Assembly (NCBI GenBank): GCA_028023455.1
Contig: JAQFVV010006644.1
Coordinates: 32,001-96,000, forward strand
Reading direction: 5' to 3'
DNA length: 64,000 nucleotides
Source of the DNA: Epiperipatus broadwayi
Lineage: Eukaryota; Onychophora; Udeonychophora; Euonychophora; Peripatidae
Under the pieces are notes generated by a model. It made no database searches and was not told where the DNA came from. It worked only from the letters and a program-made list of their open reading frames with translations. Shown one piece after another: positions 50,130 through 62,371 of this stretch. Both the position numbers and the translations under genes were made by a program. Positions within the stretch are counted from its first letter, which is position 1; every line of letters begins with the position of its first letter.

Positions 50130-50720
50130 TATTAATAAACAGACAAATAAAATATGAGGTAAGTAGAATTTTAAACACTGACATAACTAAAATAGCTATT
50201 CTAAGTATTTAACAACATGGTAAACAATTTAAATAAAATACTGAGGTAAATAGCATAAGCATTGCCTATATTTTTAAATATAGCACATTGAATAATACTC
50301 AACATGATTGATATTTAAAATAGCATGTTAAATAAATGATAACAATATTTCCTTTTGTAAAAATAAATTGTAGTTTTATGAAACAAATATTAATGAAGAG
50401 CAACCTTACTCTAAACAGAATGTTGAGGAGCAGTAATAAATTTAATAAAGAGCAAACATTTAAAATTTTGAGAAGTTACAAGCCAATACATTTCATGAAG
50501 AGCATGCTTACTTTATTAAAATAATATGAAGCAATAAATATCATGTTGAGGAAAATGTAAGTAAATTTTTAACAGGAGAACAAAAATGATCTTTTTATCA
50601 ATAATATACATGATAAAATAAAGAATAGATCCCAGGAGTTAATGATATGTAATATGTATATTTTCGTGATAAAATATTTTTTAAACAGCAAATAAGCATG
50701 TTTTATGAATGTAAGACTTT
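50130..50720. repeat. Degenerate short tandem-repeat field
   Basis: Loosely repeated phrases of about 25-45 bp recur: TATGAGGTAAGTAGAAT/TACTGAGGTAAATAGCAT, and TAATGAAGAGCAACCTTA/TAATAAAGAGCAAACAT/TCATGAAGAGCATGCTTA. This looks like an old minisatellite. The frame 50336-50524 is a by-product. Confidence 0.4.
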
Positions 50721-51387
50721 ATTGGCGAGGCATAGATTAAAATAAGTATTGAGTGTCTTTCTAATTATATTTTACCTTTTAAGATTATTAGATCATAATT
50801 TTATTTCTCATACTGAAATAAAATATTTTCATTATAGCATTATGTAATGTAAATTTCATTTATAGAAAGATCCATAAAAGTTATATCTTTCTATTCATAA
50901 AATGTTTTTGTATTAAGAAAATATTCATAATATTTTATAATACTAGTAACAGTTCATAATAACTAGAATATTCATAGTTGCAACATTTAAACAATTGGCA
51001 GATGAAAATGATTTTTAATGTTTTCTGTGTTTTATCCCATAGATAAAAATATTCTAGTACTATATATAAATAATAATAAAAATTAAATGATTAATAAGTT
51101 CGAATATGGAACACAATTTTAAAAAAATTCTTAATTTGTTAAGGAAATCTTTAATTATTAAAAAAATAAAACTTCAAACTCCAATCATATATAAATGTAA
51201 CCTCTATGACAGAGTTTACATGCATGGCTTTTTGATAAAGGTTTACACATTTTTAACTAGGTATCCTAAAATGTATAAAAGTCACGTGTAAAATAAATTA
51301 TAAAAAAATTAAAAATAATAATAATAATTGTCAAAATTAAAAATGCATTACAATTCCTTATTGTAAAATAAAATTAAGCCAATAAAC
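50721..51387. other. AT-rich stretch, nothing recognised
   Basis: No feature. Confidence 0.5.
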
Positions 51388-51791
51388 ATCACATGATCAC
51401 CATTTCTTATGCTTGCTTATAACTGTTATTAAAACAGACAAAACTTTCCATACAGTATTACCACTATGTGTAAGCCAGAGTAATCAATGGATGCCAGAAG
51501 GCTTGTGCATAAAATCCCCATCTACTGCCTACTCACCCAATATTCCCAGACTAGTTTATGGCTTATGGATTTCATCAGTGAGGAGCCTTGGATCTGGGAG
51601 CACTGCATCTAGATCTTAGAGCTCTCAGATCCAAGACTCCTCACTAATGAAGGCCACAAGGCAGAAACTAGATTGAGAATATTATACGAGTAAGCACTAG
51701 ATGGGGATTTTATGCACAAGCTTTCTGGCATCCATTGATTACTCTGGCTTGCACTGAGTGGAAATACTGTATGGAGAGTTTTGCATGTTTT
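51388..51791 (-). repeat. Palindromic hammerhead-family repeat, copy 2 (full length)
   Basis: The tail (51388-51430, with TCACATGATCACC) lies at the left. The palindrome runs 51431-51791 with ends AAAACAGACAAAACT and GAGTTTTGCATGTTTT. Both arms carry a hammerhead-like core in opposite orientation. On the plus strand CTAATGA (51644-51650), an AGGCCACAAGGCA stem and GAAAC (51664) are followed by TAGAT, so the core and cleavage positions are changed. On the minus strand CTGATGA (51578 down to 51572) is intact but GAAA has become TAAA, followed by an intact CTAGTC and TGGGAA. Both are probably inactive. The frame 51413-51619 is a by-product that also appears in copy 4. Confidence 0.85.
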
Positions 51792-52508
51792 AAAATTAAA
51801 TTAATTATTAAATATACCAAGTTTTTATGGAAACCAGTCAAAAAACAACAAAAAAAGTAATTCTTACATAATCTGATTTTCAAAGAAAAGAGAATAAAAT
51901 ACTTCTTTATAGTGCTACTTACAAAAAGAAATCAAGAAAAATTTAAGGATTATTTAAGTAGACATAATGCACTTTCAGGAGTAAAATCTTTGCATCACAC
52001 TGAAATTTTCAGTATGTGATTTATTATGGAATTGTAAATAAAGGAATACCTTAGAAATTAACTTCAATACTACTGAGCTATTAATTGTTTTTGGATGCTG
52101 AGCATATGTAACACTTAATATAAGAAAATTTACCCTCTAATTAGTTATCCAATAGAAATATTCTTCTATGACTGGATTTATAAATCTATATAATTTTGAC
52201 ATTCTGAATCATATAAAAAAACTTCACTAGAATCAACTATGATTGAAATAAACTATAAGAAGTTAAAATACTAAACATTGCTTGCAGTTGTTGAAAATAT
52301 GAGAATTCTTATGGACATATGTCATTATTCAAATGTTAAAGAATGCAAGTTCACTGAAATATAAATAAATAAGTGAATAAAGTTATTATATACTTTTTTT
52401 AAATGAAATTGCTATGAATAAATTTTTTCTTTGTTATGCATGTATTTCATACAAATATTTACATGTAAATGTGATTTGTTATATTGTTCTCATTCTGTTT
52501 GTTAATTA
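51792..52508. other. AT-rich spacer between repeat copies
   Basis: No feature. Confidence 0.5.
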
Positions 52509-52735
52509 AAATTATTTATAAACAAGGCAAAACTCTCCATACAGTAGTGCCACCCTGTGCCAACCAGAGTAATCAATGGATGCCAGAATGCTTGTGCCTA
52601 AAATCCCTATCTAATGCCTACTCATCCATTGATTACTCTGGTTGGCACAGGTGGAACTACTATATGGAGAGTTTTTCCTTGTTTATAAACAATTATGTGC
52701 TAGTATAAGAAATGGTGATCATGTGATGCTTAATG
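52509..52735 (+). repeat. Palindromic hammerhead-family repeat, copy 3 (internally deleted)
   Basis: The palindrome 52509-52693 (ATAAACAAGGCAAAACTC against GAGTTTTTCCTTGTTTAT) has AACCAGAGTAATCAATGGAT mirrored at its right. Its tail (52694-52735, GTGCTAGTATAAGAAATGG, then GATCATGTGATG) is at the right. The central segment with the hammerhead core is deleted, leaving a nearly ideal hairpin. Confidence 0.88.
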
Positions 52736-53490
52736 GTTTAATAATTAAAATTATTGTTGTTATTAATAATTTTGTTGCTTGTTTATTTCTCATCTGAATT
52801 CTAATTATATTATTTTACTTTATCCTTTAATCATATTATTAACGTGAAGATAATAACGGTCAGGAAATATGACTGGATTTGCATAAAGTCTTATCTATTA
52901 TGTGTGTCTAGTCTGGTATAAATCCATGACTTATACATTTATTAATTAAAAATAAAAATTGTATAGTCACCTCACTATGTACCCACTATGTACATGGTTA
53001 AACCATTAAATATTTATAATTGGCCAGACTAATTTAATTCGTAAATATCATATACTGATTATTATTACCATTTAGTATTTGGTTATAAAGGGCAATTATA
53101 GTTATATTTGGGGACTAATCTGGACAATCTCTATGAAAACTTAGTTAGTTTTGAAATATATTTTTTTATTAATATTCGAAAAAAATGAATTGACCATTGA
53201 AATATGGAGTATAAAATATTTGGTAGGATGAGAAATATGAAAATTATTTGTTGTAAAGAAATAAGTGATAGTAATAGAAATATGTTGGTAGAGATAATAA
53301 AAGGCAAATAAAATAAGACATTAAAGCTAAAGTACATTGCAGTGATAGAAAGGATACATAATGAAAAGAGGGGTGGGCATTCTAGTCATCAAATAAATAA
53401 GAGGAAGAAAATATTAAAGATTTTATATGTGTGTTTTTAAATTTTTATAGAGAAGTTGGCAGCTAAATTTATTATATATGATTATCTGAG
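52736..53490. other. AT-rich stretch, nothing recognised
   Basis: No feature that I can support. Short minus-strand frames at 53131-53337 and 53472-53657 are shadows of A-rich plus-strand sequence. Confidence 0.5.
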
Positions 53491-53500
53491 CTAAAGCAAA

Positions 53501-53800
53501 AATGAAAGCTCAGAGAAATGAAACTGAGACTTATAATAGTGAGTTTATGAATATGATCATGAACATATTTGCAGAAATTAAAAAAAAAAGAGATCAAGAA
53601 AAGCATGTTCACAGAATTGAAAGATCTTAAAACCCAAAATAAAAAATTAAAAAACAAAATGAAAATCTGAACAGCAAATGGATGTTCTTAAAACACAAAA
53701 TAAAAAAATTAAAGACCTAATGAAATAACTTCAACCCCAAAAAGAAGAGATGATGGATCATATGAAAAAACAGACTAACGATCTAAAAAAATGATAAAGT
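53501..53800 (+). pseudogene. Broken coiled-coil coding sequence (possible retroelement ORF1)
   Basis: ATG at 53501 opens a frame of about 42 codons containing ETETYNSEFMNMIMNIFAEI and KKKRDQEKHVHRIERS, then a stop. After a frame change, ELKDLKTQNKKLKNK, then ENLNSK, VLKTQNKKIKDLMK and PQKEEMMDHMKKQTNDLKK follow, each cut by a stop or frameshift. The LKTQNKK repeat and charged heptads indicate a coiled coil. This layout is common in LINE ORF1 proteins, but no RNA-binding domain or linked reverse transcriptase is visible. A host coiled-coil pseudogene is the alternative. Confidence 0.4.
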
Positions 53801-55773
53801 CTATCTCTTAAATAAAACTAGAGAAATAAAGATATTATGGTAGATGAGCAAATAAATAAAAGTGTGATAGAATTTCAGAATCACAAGAAATAGATATGCA
53901 TTAGATGTATAAAACAGATAAAATTAATGATAAATTCCAGAGTAATTAGTTAAAAATAACCATGATATTAATAGTCTAAATTAGTTTAGAGTTGGCACAG
54001 AAGCCTTGGATGTTGATGGCAGTGTTATAATTTATTATGTGTTTGAAAGTACAAATACCATTTACCTATTGTTTATTTATTTTCGTTATTTCTCTTATAC
54101 ATTAATTCATATTTTATCTTAAATGTTTATTTTAAAACATTCTCAAACTTAAATAAATGTTAAAGAAAAGAAAAACTTGATTATAATTTAAAATATAATG
54201 AATAAATTGATTTAAGATAGTTGTATGAGTGAACTTAATTAAGATTAGTAAATAATAAAATACATCTTCAAGATATCACTCTATTAATTTTATATAAGAT
54301 TAAGTAATTTATATTTTTTATTAATCTTCAAACACCTATTCCAAATTTTCTATAAAAAGATAACTAATCCTTATAATCTCACCTATTTTAGAATTTCTAC
54401 AATAATGTCACCATGAAAAAATAATAAGAAAGTGTGTTAATAAGATAATATAGAATTAAGAAAAGTCACTTACTGCTTGAACTAGCTGCCATAAATATTA
54501 GATGTTTCCTTAAAGATCTTCATTTGTTTTTAAACACCAACATGCATTACTGAAAAGTCCTTCAAATGCATTTGGAAAATTAGCTTCATCACTCTATAAC
54601 AATCCTATTTATAAATTTTAATTATAAAATTTACTACTTAAAATTTATTCTTTTAAAGATTTTGGAAGAAAGAGAGCTGTTCCATTTGGAAATAAAATTA
54701 TTTTACTATCACTATACCATCATCCATAAGGAGAAATTGTTTATTTCTTACATTATTCTATTTAAAGTGAAAGTATAATTAACACAGTTTGAGATAAAAC
54801 TGCTGCCTAAAGAAATTTGATCTTCATTTGGATTACACACCATTGTTTACAGGGATCCCAAGACAAATAATCTTTTCACATAAACTTTTAAAAAAACTTG
54901 AAAATTTAATAAAAACTTTATATATTTTTTGTATCAATATTATGCATGCATTTTTTAAATTTTCATATGACTTGTAGAGGTATTTATTGCTTGAACAGAT
55001 AATATAAAATTTAAACTGTAATTTTATATATATTTATGTTCACATATATCCCCAATGTGTATTGAATGAGTGAATAGATAGTTAGTCTACATAATATTTA
55101 TATTTGTTTCAATTAACAACTGCTGAACATAGTTTAACAGTGGCATAAATTACATTATCCTATTATTTGTTTCATCTATTTCATCATCCTACGAATTTTA
55201 AGAAAAGCTTTTCTATTTACTATAATAATTTCAAAATTATTTGCATAAGCTTTCATAAGGTAAACTTTGTAAGACAATCAAAACTGTTTAAGTTTATTGA
55301 TTTAAAATTTGTTTATTATTTTGTTAGCAATGTTAAATAAAATGTGAATAATTTTTTCATTAATAAATTCATATCTGTATGATTTATTAAGATATTCACT
55401 TATCTCACATAAAATCATTAGTCACATGTCTGATTTAATTTATTCTTATTAATATCTCCCTGAGATTACTGATTATGATTTTTTAAGTAAAGTTAAAGTC
55501 AAAAACATTATCTTTTGATTTTAGATATTCATTATTTTAGAGTCTTGTTTTCACATTAATATTTATATGAATAAAGTAAATAGATCTGAAAATTTACTAT
55601 AGAAGTTTAAAATTCACTATACATAAATTCAATCATCTGTGTACTATTAGAAATTTGCACTTGAACAACTGGATATTACTCTCATAAATATGTACTGTTA
55701 TAAATTGATTGTTCAATTTATGGGATATAAAAAGTTTCTTTTCTCTTTATGTATTTTACAATATATATAAAAA
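53801..55773. other. AT-rich stretch, nothing recognised
   Basis: About 2 kb with no gene, RNA or repeat that I can support. Confidence 0.55.
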
Positions 55774-57026
55774 GCATATTTTGTGGATTCATCCATATAA
55801 GATTTTAATTAGATATTCCAATGTTTCAACTTGATCACACAAAGTCTTTGGGCTTTTCTATTTCAGGAGTAATAGATGATTTGTTTATGAAACTCATGCT
55901 CTAGAATCAGTACCGTTAACAGTTGTTGTTTGGCTGAGATATATAGATGATATATTTGTCATCTGGCAACATAGTAAAGGAAGATTTTTTTATCACATTT
56001 AAATAATAGCTATCCAAATATTACATTTACAATAGAAATAGAATTCAAAGGAAGATTTACCTTTCTTGATGTTCTTATTACTAAGAAACAAAATATTTTT
56101 CTCATCATTTCCAGTTTTCAGAAAAGCTACAAATATTAACAGGTACCTACAATTTTCTTCTTACCATCATCATCCAGCCCATATTTTTTCTGCAATCAAA
56201 CAATTATTTACTATAACTATTAACCATTCATATATATCATATCTAGAAAAAAAAATAAAATCATACAAATAATACATTATTAGCAAATGCTTATAATAAA
56301 AATGTTATAAATCGAGCTTTATTTCAAGTTAAAAATACCGAAAATAGAAAACAAAACAAACAAAAAAAACAACTATTAGGATTTGTATTGCTTATATAAA
56401 AGGAATCATAGACAATATCAAATGTATTTTGAAATAACCCTCAACATAAGGATAACATTTATTAAATAATAAGTAGTTTTTTTAATCAAGCCTAAAGATT
56501 CTGTCCCTAATGAGGCTTAAGGAATTTATGAGATTTCATGTGGCATTTGTAAGTCTTCCTATGTAGATATGAGCAATTATCACACCAGTAGTCGAAGGGA
56601 TGAACATGGTAATGCAGTGAAGCAATATTCATCATCATCAGCACTTCAATCCATGCTATAGATTCAGGTCACAATGTTTATTTTTTTAAGATCAAGATCT
56701 TAAACATATGTGATATCCTACACTAATGTAAAGTCAGAGAAGCTATTGAGATCTTAAAGAGACCAAATGGCATCAACAAATGTGATGACACATGTAAACT
56801 TACCCATATTTGGAAAAAACATTTGAAAAACAAATTACTCTGAAGATTCTGAATGTTTTATTTGTTGTTTATTTTTCAATTTTATGCATCTGTGTTTTCT
56901 AGTTGTGGAACTTTAACAATATTTGTGAACACTGTTTACAGCGCCTCTATAACTATTTTTGTATACACAAGTTGAAACATTGGAATATCTAATTAAAATC
57001 TTACATGGATGAATCCACAAAATATG
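55774..57026 (+). mobile_element. Penelope-like element with inverted copy of its own 3' end at the 5' side
   Basis: A 59-bp inverted repeat frames the unit: 55774-55832 and 56968-57026 (CAAGTTGAAACATTGGAATA and onward on the plus strand at the right), with one mismatch seen. The right one is the element's 3' UTR. The left one is its reverse complement joined to the middle of the reverse transcriptase. This is the same architecture as the 9.4-10.6 kb palindrome, with a shorter inverted part. Confidence 0.8.
55836..56845 (+). pseudogene. Penelope-like reverse transcriptase plus GIY-YIG endonuclease, decayed
   Basis: In order, across several frames: SGVIDDLFMK (about 55867; the SPVIADLFME region of PLE RTs), WLRYIDDIFVIWQ (55931-55969, with the catalytic YIDD box), HLNNSYPNITFTIEIEFKGR, FTFLDVLITKK (about 56057-56089), VFRKATNINRYLQFSSYHHH with PAH (about 56115-56180), ENRKQNKQKKQ, GIYEISCGICKSSYVDM (56521-56571, GIY and YVD in the positions of GIY-YIG), SALSIHAIDSGHNVYFF (about 56640) and REAIEILKRPNGINKCDD (about 56730-56784). 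At least three frame changes and several stops, for example in ALSIHAI*, make it inactive. The N-terminal RT half is missing. Confidence 0.88.
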
Positions 57027-57211
57027 TTTCTTATATATATATAACCCGTAAAAACATTCATATAAACATATATATAAAGAAGAATATCTATATTTTTTGT
57101 AGGATGACTATTAAAGTGAGACAACAAAATAATGGAGGATGGATTTTAAATGTTTGAAAAAAATGATAAAGGTTATTTTAAAAATGAAGTGTTGAAAATA
57201 ATAAGTTGCAA

Positions 57212-57690
57212 TAAACAAAAACATTTCAAAACAAAACAACACTCTCCATATAGTAGTGCCATCTTGTGCTAACAAGAGCAATCAATGGATGCCAGAAGGC
57301 TTGTGCATAAAATCCCTATCTAATATATAAGCTATTGAGCTTGGATTGAAAATATTAATAGTGTTTTCAATTTCATTCTCATAGTTTTGTAGTTAAATAG
57401 AGTTAAAAGGTGGGTGCTGGAGGGTTGCATTAGATCCTAAGATCTAGGTGCAGTGCTCTCAGATCCAAGGCTCCTCACTGATGAAGGCCAAAAGCCAGAA
57501 ACTAGTCTGGGGATATTGGATGAGTAGGCATTAGATAGGGATTTTATGCACAAGCCTTCTGGCATCCATTGATTGCTCTTGTTAGCACAAGATGGCACTA
57601 CTATATGGAGAGTGTTGTTTTGTTTTGAATTGTTTAATAACAATTATTGTGCTAGTATGAGATAGTGATCATGTGATGTTTAAAGGTTTA
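57212..57690 (+). repeat. Palindromic hammerhead-family repeat, copy 4 (left arm partly replaced)
   Basis: Outer arms CAAAACAAAACAACACTCTC (about 57228) and GAGAGTGTTGTTTTGTTTTG (about 57617) mirror each other, as do AGAGCAATCAATGGATGCC and its complement. The left arm diverges after about 57325, where about 100 bp of unrelated AT-rich sequence replaces the part that would hold a minus-strand core. The right arm is complete and carries the best hammerhead fold. The tail with GATCATGTGATG is at the right. The frame 57437-57643 (minus) is a by-product of the repeat. Confidence 0.85.
57463..57521 (+). ncRNA. Candidate type-I hammerhead ribozyme
   Basis: Hand fold. Stem I outer AUCCAA (57463-57468) pairs with UUGGAU (57516-57521). 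An internal loop (GGC / UA) follows. Stem I inner UCCUCA (57472-57477) pairs with UGGGGA (57508-57513), with one G-U. Core CUGAUGA is at 57478-57484. Stem II GGC/GCC (57486-57488 with 57494-57496) closes a CAAAA loop, with an A-A mismatch (57485, 57497) next to the core. GAAA is at 57498-57501. Minimal stem III A-U and C-G closes a UA loop (57501-57506), and cleavage is predicted after C57507 (GUC). Type-I hammerheads with one- to two-pair stem III are known from Penelope-like elements and animal retrozymes. The A-A pair replaces the usual G-C and could weaken or abolish activity. Confidence 0.65.
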
Positions 57691-59932
57691 AAACAAAAAC
57701 ATATAGAGAGGTGAGAGAAGAAAATGAGTTAAGAATATTAATAATTATCTGTGAAAAAAAGTAAAAAATGGAGATGATTACTAATGATAATTAATGATAA
57801 AAAGATGGTATTTAATACATGTGTGTTGCCACTTCAAAGACGAATACTTAATTAAAGAAATTAATAGTTCTCTTTAATTAATATTATAAATGAGAGCTTT
57901 TGCTAATATATTAAGAGACAAAATAATTCAATAAAAACGTTTTTCAACTAATTTCCTTTTATTTTTTCTTTATATTTTTTGTTACTTAATGTTTCATTCA
58001 TTCTCTTCACGCAGAGGAAATGTCTTTTTATTAATTTGCTAAGTAAGATAAATTATTTTCTTTACTAACTTTTTCACAGAATGTATTAATATTTGATATA
58101 AAAAAAGAGTTTTAAAATTGTTTCTGAGTGTCAAATTTACTCATTAATATCCATTACTAATGTAAATTATCAGAGAAAAACTAATAAAAATATTGATGTA
58201 AACTCAAGCTCATAATCTGCTACACTCATATATATACATGCAGTAAATATGGTTGAAATTTCTACGTTTATATACTTTTAAATGTACTTTACTTTATTAA
58301 TAAAATTCCTCACGTTATAGTTGCCAGTTGGGCAGTTCACTATCCATAGACTTGGAACAAACATTGATGAAATTTAAAATTTTGTCCACATGGGTGGTAA
58401 CTTTTCAAGAAAAATCAGAATTGTTTTATAATCATCTCACAGCCATTCAAACATGTCATTCATTATCAAGTGGTTAATGGGTTTTTAGTTATACTTAATT
58501 GCAGAATTTTAAGATTACATTATTGCACTGACTGTAAAATAACATAATTTTTGTCACTGACAAGAAAGATGCTGTTGTTTACAACCCATAATAATTAGTA
58601 ATTGAATGTAAAAATCCATTGCTTTATTCTTTAGCAATATTATAGAGTTGGTGCAATAATTTACAAATATGTTGCACAGTATTTTTTCAATAAATAAAAA
58701 TAAAATCTAGATGCAGACATACTTCATTATCATGTAAATTGCTTTAGATCAATTTTTTTTTACCATTGGTTACCCCCAGTTTTCACTACTCATTCAAACT
58801 ATTAAGACATATGTCATGAGTGCATCAGTACAAAATATGTTATATAAAACTTAATGTTATTATAATCATTGTAACCTTTGTAATTTAGCATAGGTATGCA
58901 GTTCCAGAATTGAAAGCTAAACAATTACAAATTGAATTTGTCAATTCTGGTCTCTCCAACATCATGTGACCACCTAAGCAACAATGTAAATTAATTATGT
59001 TTTAAAAAATAATTATATAAATTAACAATCCACAATTTTATGGATCATGATAGTTTTATAAACCAAGTTAAAAAAGTAAATTATTAAAATTAAACAAGGC
59101 TGTAATTAGAATAATATTTTTATATAAACATCTTTCACTGAAACTATGAGACAATTTAGGTAAATATTGCTTGGGTAAATAATAATCTATAAGACAGAAT
59201 AAATATAAATAATGTAATTTGTTTAGGAACTATTTAAGATAATTAAAAGTATTAAAATAAAGAATTCATATTTTATCTAGGACTTTAAAAAATAATATGT
59301 TTATAATGTCTATTAGCTAAATGCAAATTATATCTATTATAACAATTCTTTTAAGCATAAATTTTTTTCTGGGACACCAAAATCCATAGTTTTTAGATAA
59401 CGTAATTTTTTTATTGTCAGCTAATTTTTTTATAGAAACTTTTGTATTGCCTTCACTTCAAAATCTAGAAATTGCAACTTTGATGAAGGAGATAGATGGT
59501 ATGTGTCAATCAATGAAGGTAATGTATGTAATTTATTCTTTTAATCAAAATCATTTTTAAGACATTGTCATGATTAATTGCAGCAATGCAAAACTGCATG
59601 ATTTACTCACATGTTTAATGCTCATTGGGTGACAGTTTTTAAACATCTAACAATCCACCTTCAATGTCATTTAATTGCTATAAAAGTAACTCAGAACTTT
59701 TAACATTTTTTTAAAGAAATGTTTGTAAAAAAAATTTAAAAAAAAAGTGAAACAAGCAATTGTATCTTTTTTTAAGCATATTGCATTTAATACAATAAAC
59801 ATGACAGTTAAACTAATTTAAGATAATTAGGAATAATTAATTTTAGGGTTTAAAACAGATTCAGCTTATAAAAACAAATATACAAATATAAACAGTAAAA
59901 AAGCATCAGTAACATCAAGACCTAGTTTATAC

Positions 59933-59936
<4 letters not shown>
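57691..59936. other. AT-rich stretch, nothing recognised
   Basis: No supported feature. CATCATGTGACC at about 58951 shares the TCATGTGA motif seen in several repeats. Confidence 0.5.

Positions 59937-59970
<34 letters not shown>
59937..59970. repeat. (TA)n microsatellite
   Basis: About 34 bp of alternating AT flanked by TTAA-like ends. Confidence 0.95.
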
Positions 59971-59974
<4 letters not shown>

Positions 59975-61370
59975 CAAATTGTACAAGAGTATGTAAATAA
60001 CTATCAACTATTACAGTAATAAATGTTAATATAAAATAATATTTATACCAAAATTTATTACTGTAATAATTGATTATTATCTGCATATTCTTGTGGAATT
60101 TATTACATAACATTATCTACGATATATACATATATTATAATTTATTTCTATACATATATTGTACTATCCTGAATTAGATTTAAATAGGCATTATCATATA
60201 TAAAAAATAAAAATGTATTGTCATAATTTTATATATTAGTAAATGTTTAAAATCATCAAATAATATTTTATCCTAATTTTGGAAGTTACTATTGATACAC
60301 CCAAAATATAAAGTAATGCACAATTTATTTTTATTCTTTTGTTTTAAAAATAATGCATGTTAAACTTAAAATAGTTTAGGAAAATATCAAATTACTTTCT
60401 CATGAGTGTGTACGCATATATGTGCATTCATGTTTGAGTTTTTGTATAAATATGAGATTATTGTATAAATTTTGTGTTGCAGTTGTTTTAAAAATAATAT
60501 TTGTTATTAAAAATATATTATTATAATAATCATTTGTAATAGTATTTTGAACCAAACAAATGTATTTTATTTTAAAAAGAAGTGGTTTAAAATTATTCTT
60601 ATTTTATTTTAAAAACATTCTTCTGTTGAAATTAAAAGCAGACAATTTGGTTGGGAGGCAGATTTTATTCAAATGAACTCTAACTAAAGAGTAATAATTC
60701 TTTTTAAGTAAAAGGTGTAAAATATGATTTTATCATTAACAACAGTATCTAATTAATGACCTCAAAAATTATGTCAACAAACAAATAGTTTAAATTTTCC
60801 CATGATTTTATTTTGAAGATCTTACTTAATTGTTTTTTTCTTTCATTTATGATATATTTATTAACTACTTCAGTTATTGCTGCTTTTCACAATAAATAAA
60901 TATATATTTTTTTAAAAAGTGATATGTATATATTAAAAATGTTTTAAGTAAAACAACATTATAAAAGACTGAATAAAGAAATTGACATTTGCTTCAAAGA
61001 CAAGTTAGTCTTTGAGAGAAACCTGAAATAATAACTAAAATGGAATTTGTTTTAGAAAAATTCTGGTAAAAGAATTTTTTTCTTAGAAAAATGCTTATTT
61101 AAAACCTAATTAAATGATATATATATATATATTGTACATCTATAAATCAATTACAAAGAGATTAATAATTTGACAAGAACAAAATATAATAATAATTTGT
61201 CAAATAAAATAATTGGAAAAGATTAACTTGTTATGTGAACTGATATATTATGAGTTTATATATTTCTTGCTAACCAAAAAAATAAATGGTATTGATAAGG
61301 ATTATAATTTCAATTGGAATAGTTAGGAATTTAAATAATCACTTTTTAAAAAAGATAAATAAATAACTTT
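59971..61370. other. AT-rich stretch, nothing recognised
   Basis: No feature. Confidence 0.55.
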
Positions 61371-61374
61371 AGCT

Positions 61375-61455
61375 ACAGTGCACTTGCAGGCAGTTGCCCA
61401 AACTGCGGGTTCGCATCCCAGCCGATGCTATGATACTTTAAAAAAAAAATTTAAA
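61375..61455 (+). repeat. tRNA-derived SINE, copy 2
   Basis: An A-box-like TAGCTACAGTGC (61371-61382), GCAGTTGCCC, a strong B box GGGTTCGCATCCC (about 61408-61420), then GATGCTATGATAC and an A-rich tail. GCAGTTG, GGGTTC..TCCCAG, GATG..GCTATGA and the A-rich end line up with the minus-strand SINE at 44295-44392. The anticodon arm does not fold, so it is not a tRNA gene. Confidence 0.6.
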
Positions 61456-62357
61456 AAAATCTTGCCAAGATTCATTAAAAAATATTTTTCTAAATAAACT
61501 GGATATTTTAAAAAAGAAACAAACTGTTTTGGGAATTGCTGTCTTTTAAAACATCATTATTTCATGGATTGTGAATATTCTCCATGGGAAGTAATAGAAT
61601 TTTTGTGTATAGACATTGAATAGTATTCTAACATTTGATAAAACAGGTTGTGTGATTTATTTATAATCATTATTTGTATTATTATTGTGCTTGTTTTAAA
61701 GCCATTTATGTAAACACATGTGTGTATGTGAACATAGAAATATATAATAAACCAAGAGAAAATTTGAATAGTTAATTTTGGCTTCAAATTTAACAATTAT
61801 AATAAATTTTCAAGTATTAATTTGTTTTGCTTTCTGCTATATGATCAGTAGGAGTAACAAATTAATATTTTATTTATATGTGTGTAACTGATCAGATATA
61901 AAAGGGCTATGATAGAGTGATCCTGTTTAATTATATCCTGCAAATTATGGGACCATTTTGTACACAGATCAAAAATGTGCAATGGAAAAAAATAACTCTA
62001 ATATAATCTGAATAAAAATATAGCCCAGTCATTGGTCACCCTATGTAACTGAATAAAATTGTGCCCTGAATTTAAACATCATTTGTATCTGATAAAAGGT
62101 AAATTAAACAAAAATTCTAATTTTATAATGCCTATAAATGATATGATCATTCATAACAGAATAAATATAATATACCAATCTAAGTGAATGGCAATCAATA
62201 AATAATCATTCAGTGTTTAAAATAATTCTTTATCTAATCGCATATCCAGCTGTTAACTATGCCAAAACAAAATTGTAATGACAATCTTTATTATAGCATT
62301 ATGAATTCAAATAGCATTTTGAATAAATAGAAAACAAACAAAATTATCATTTCAAAT
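61456..62357. other. AT-rich stretch, nothing recognised
   Basis: No feature. The minus-strand frame 61557-61796 shows no recognisable motif. Confidence 0.5.
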
Positions 62358-62371
62358 ACCCTAAATATAAA

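Noticed and set aside
51413-57643. Similar short peptides in the repeats at 51413-51619 and 57437-57643 (SNQWMPEGLCIKS)
   Set aside because: They match because the DNA repeat matches. The frame lies across the ribozyme-bearing palindrome, is also in inverted orientation, and is broken in copies 1 and 3.
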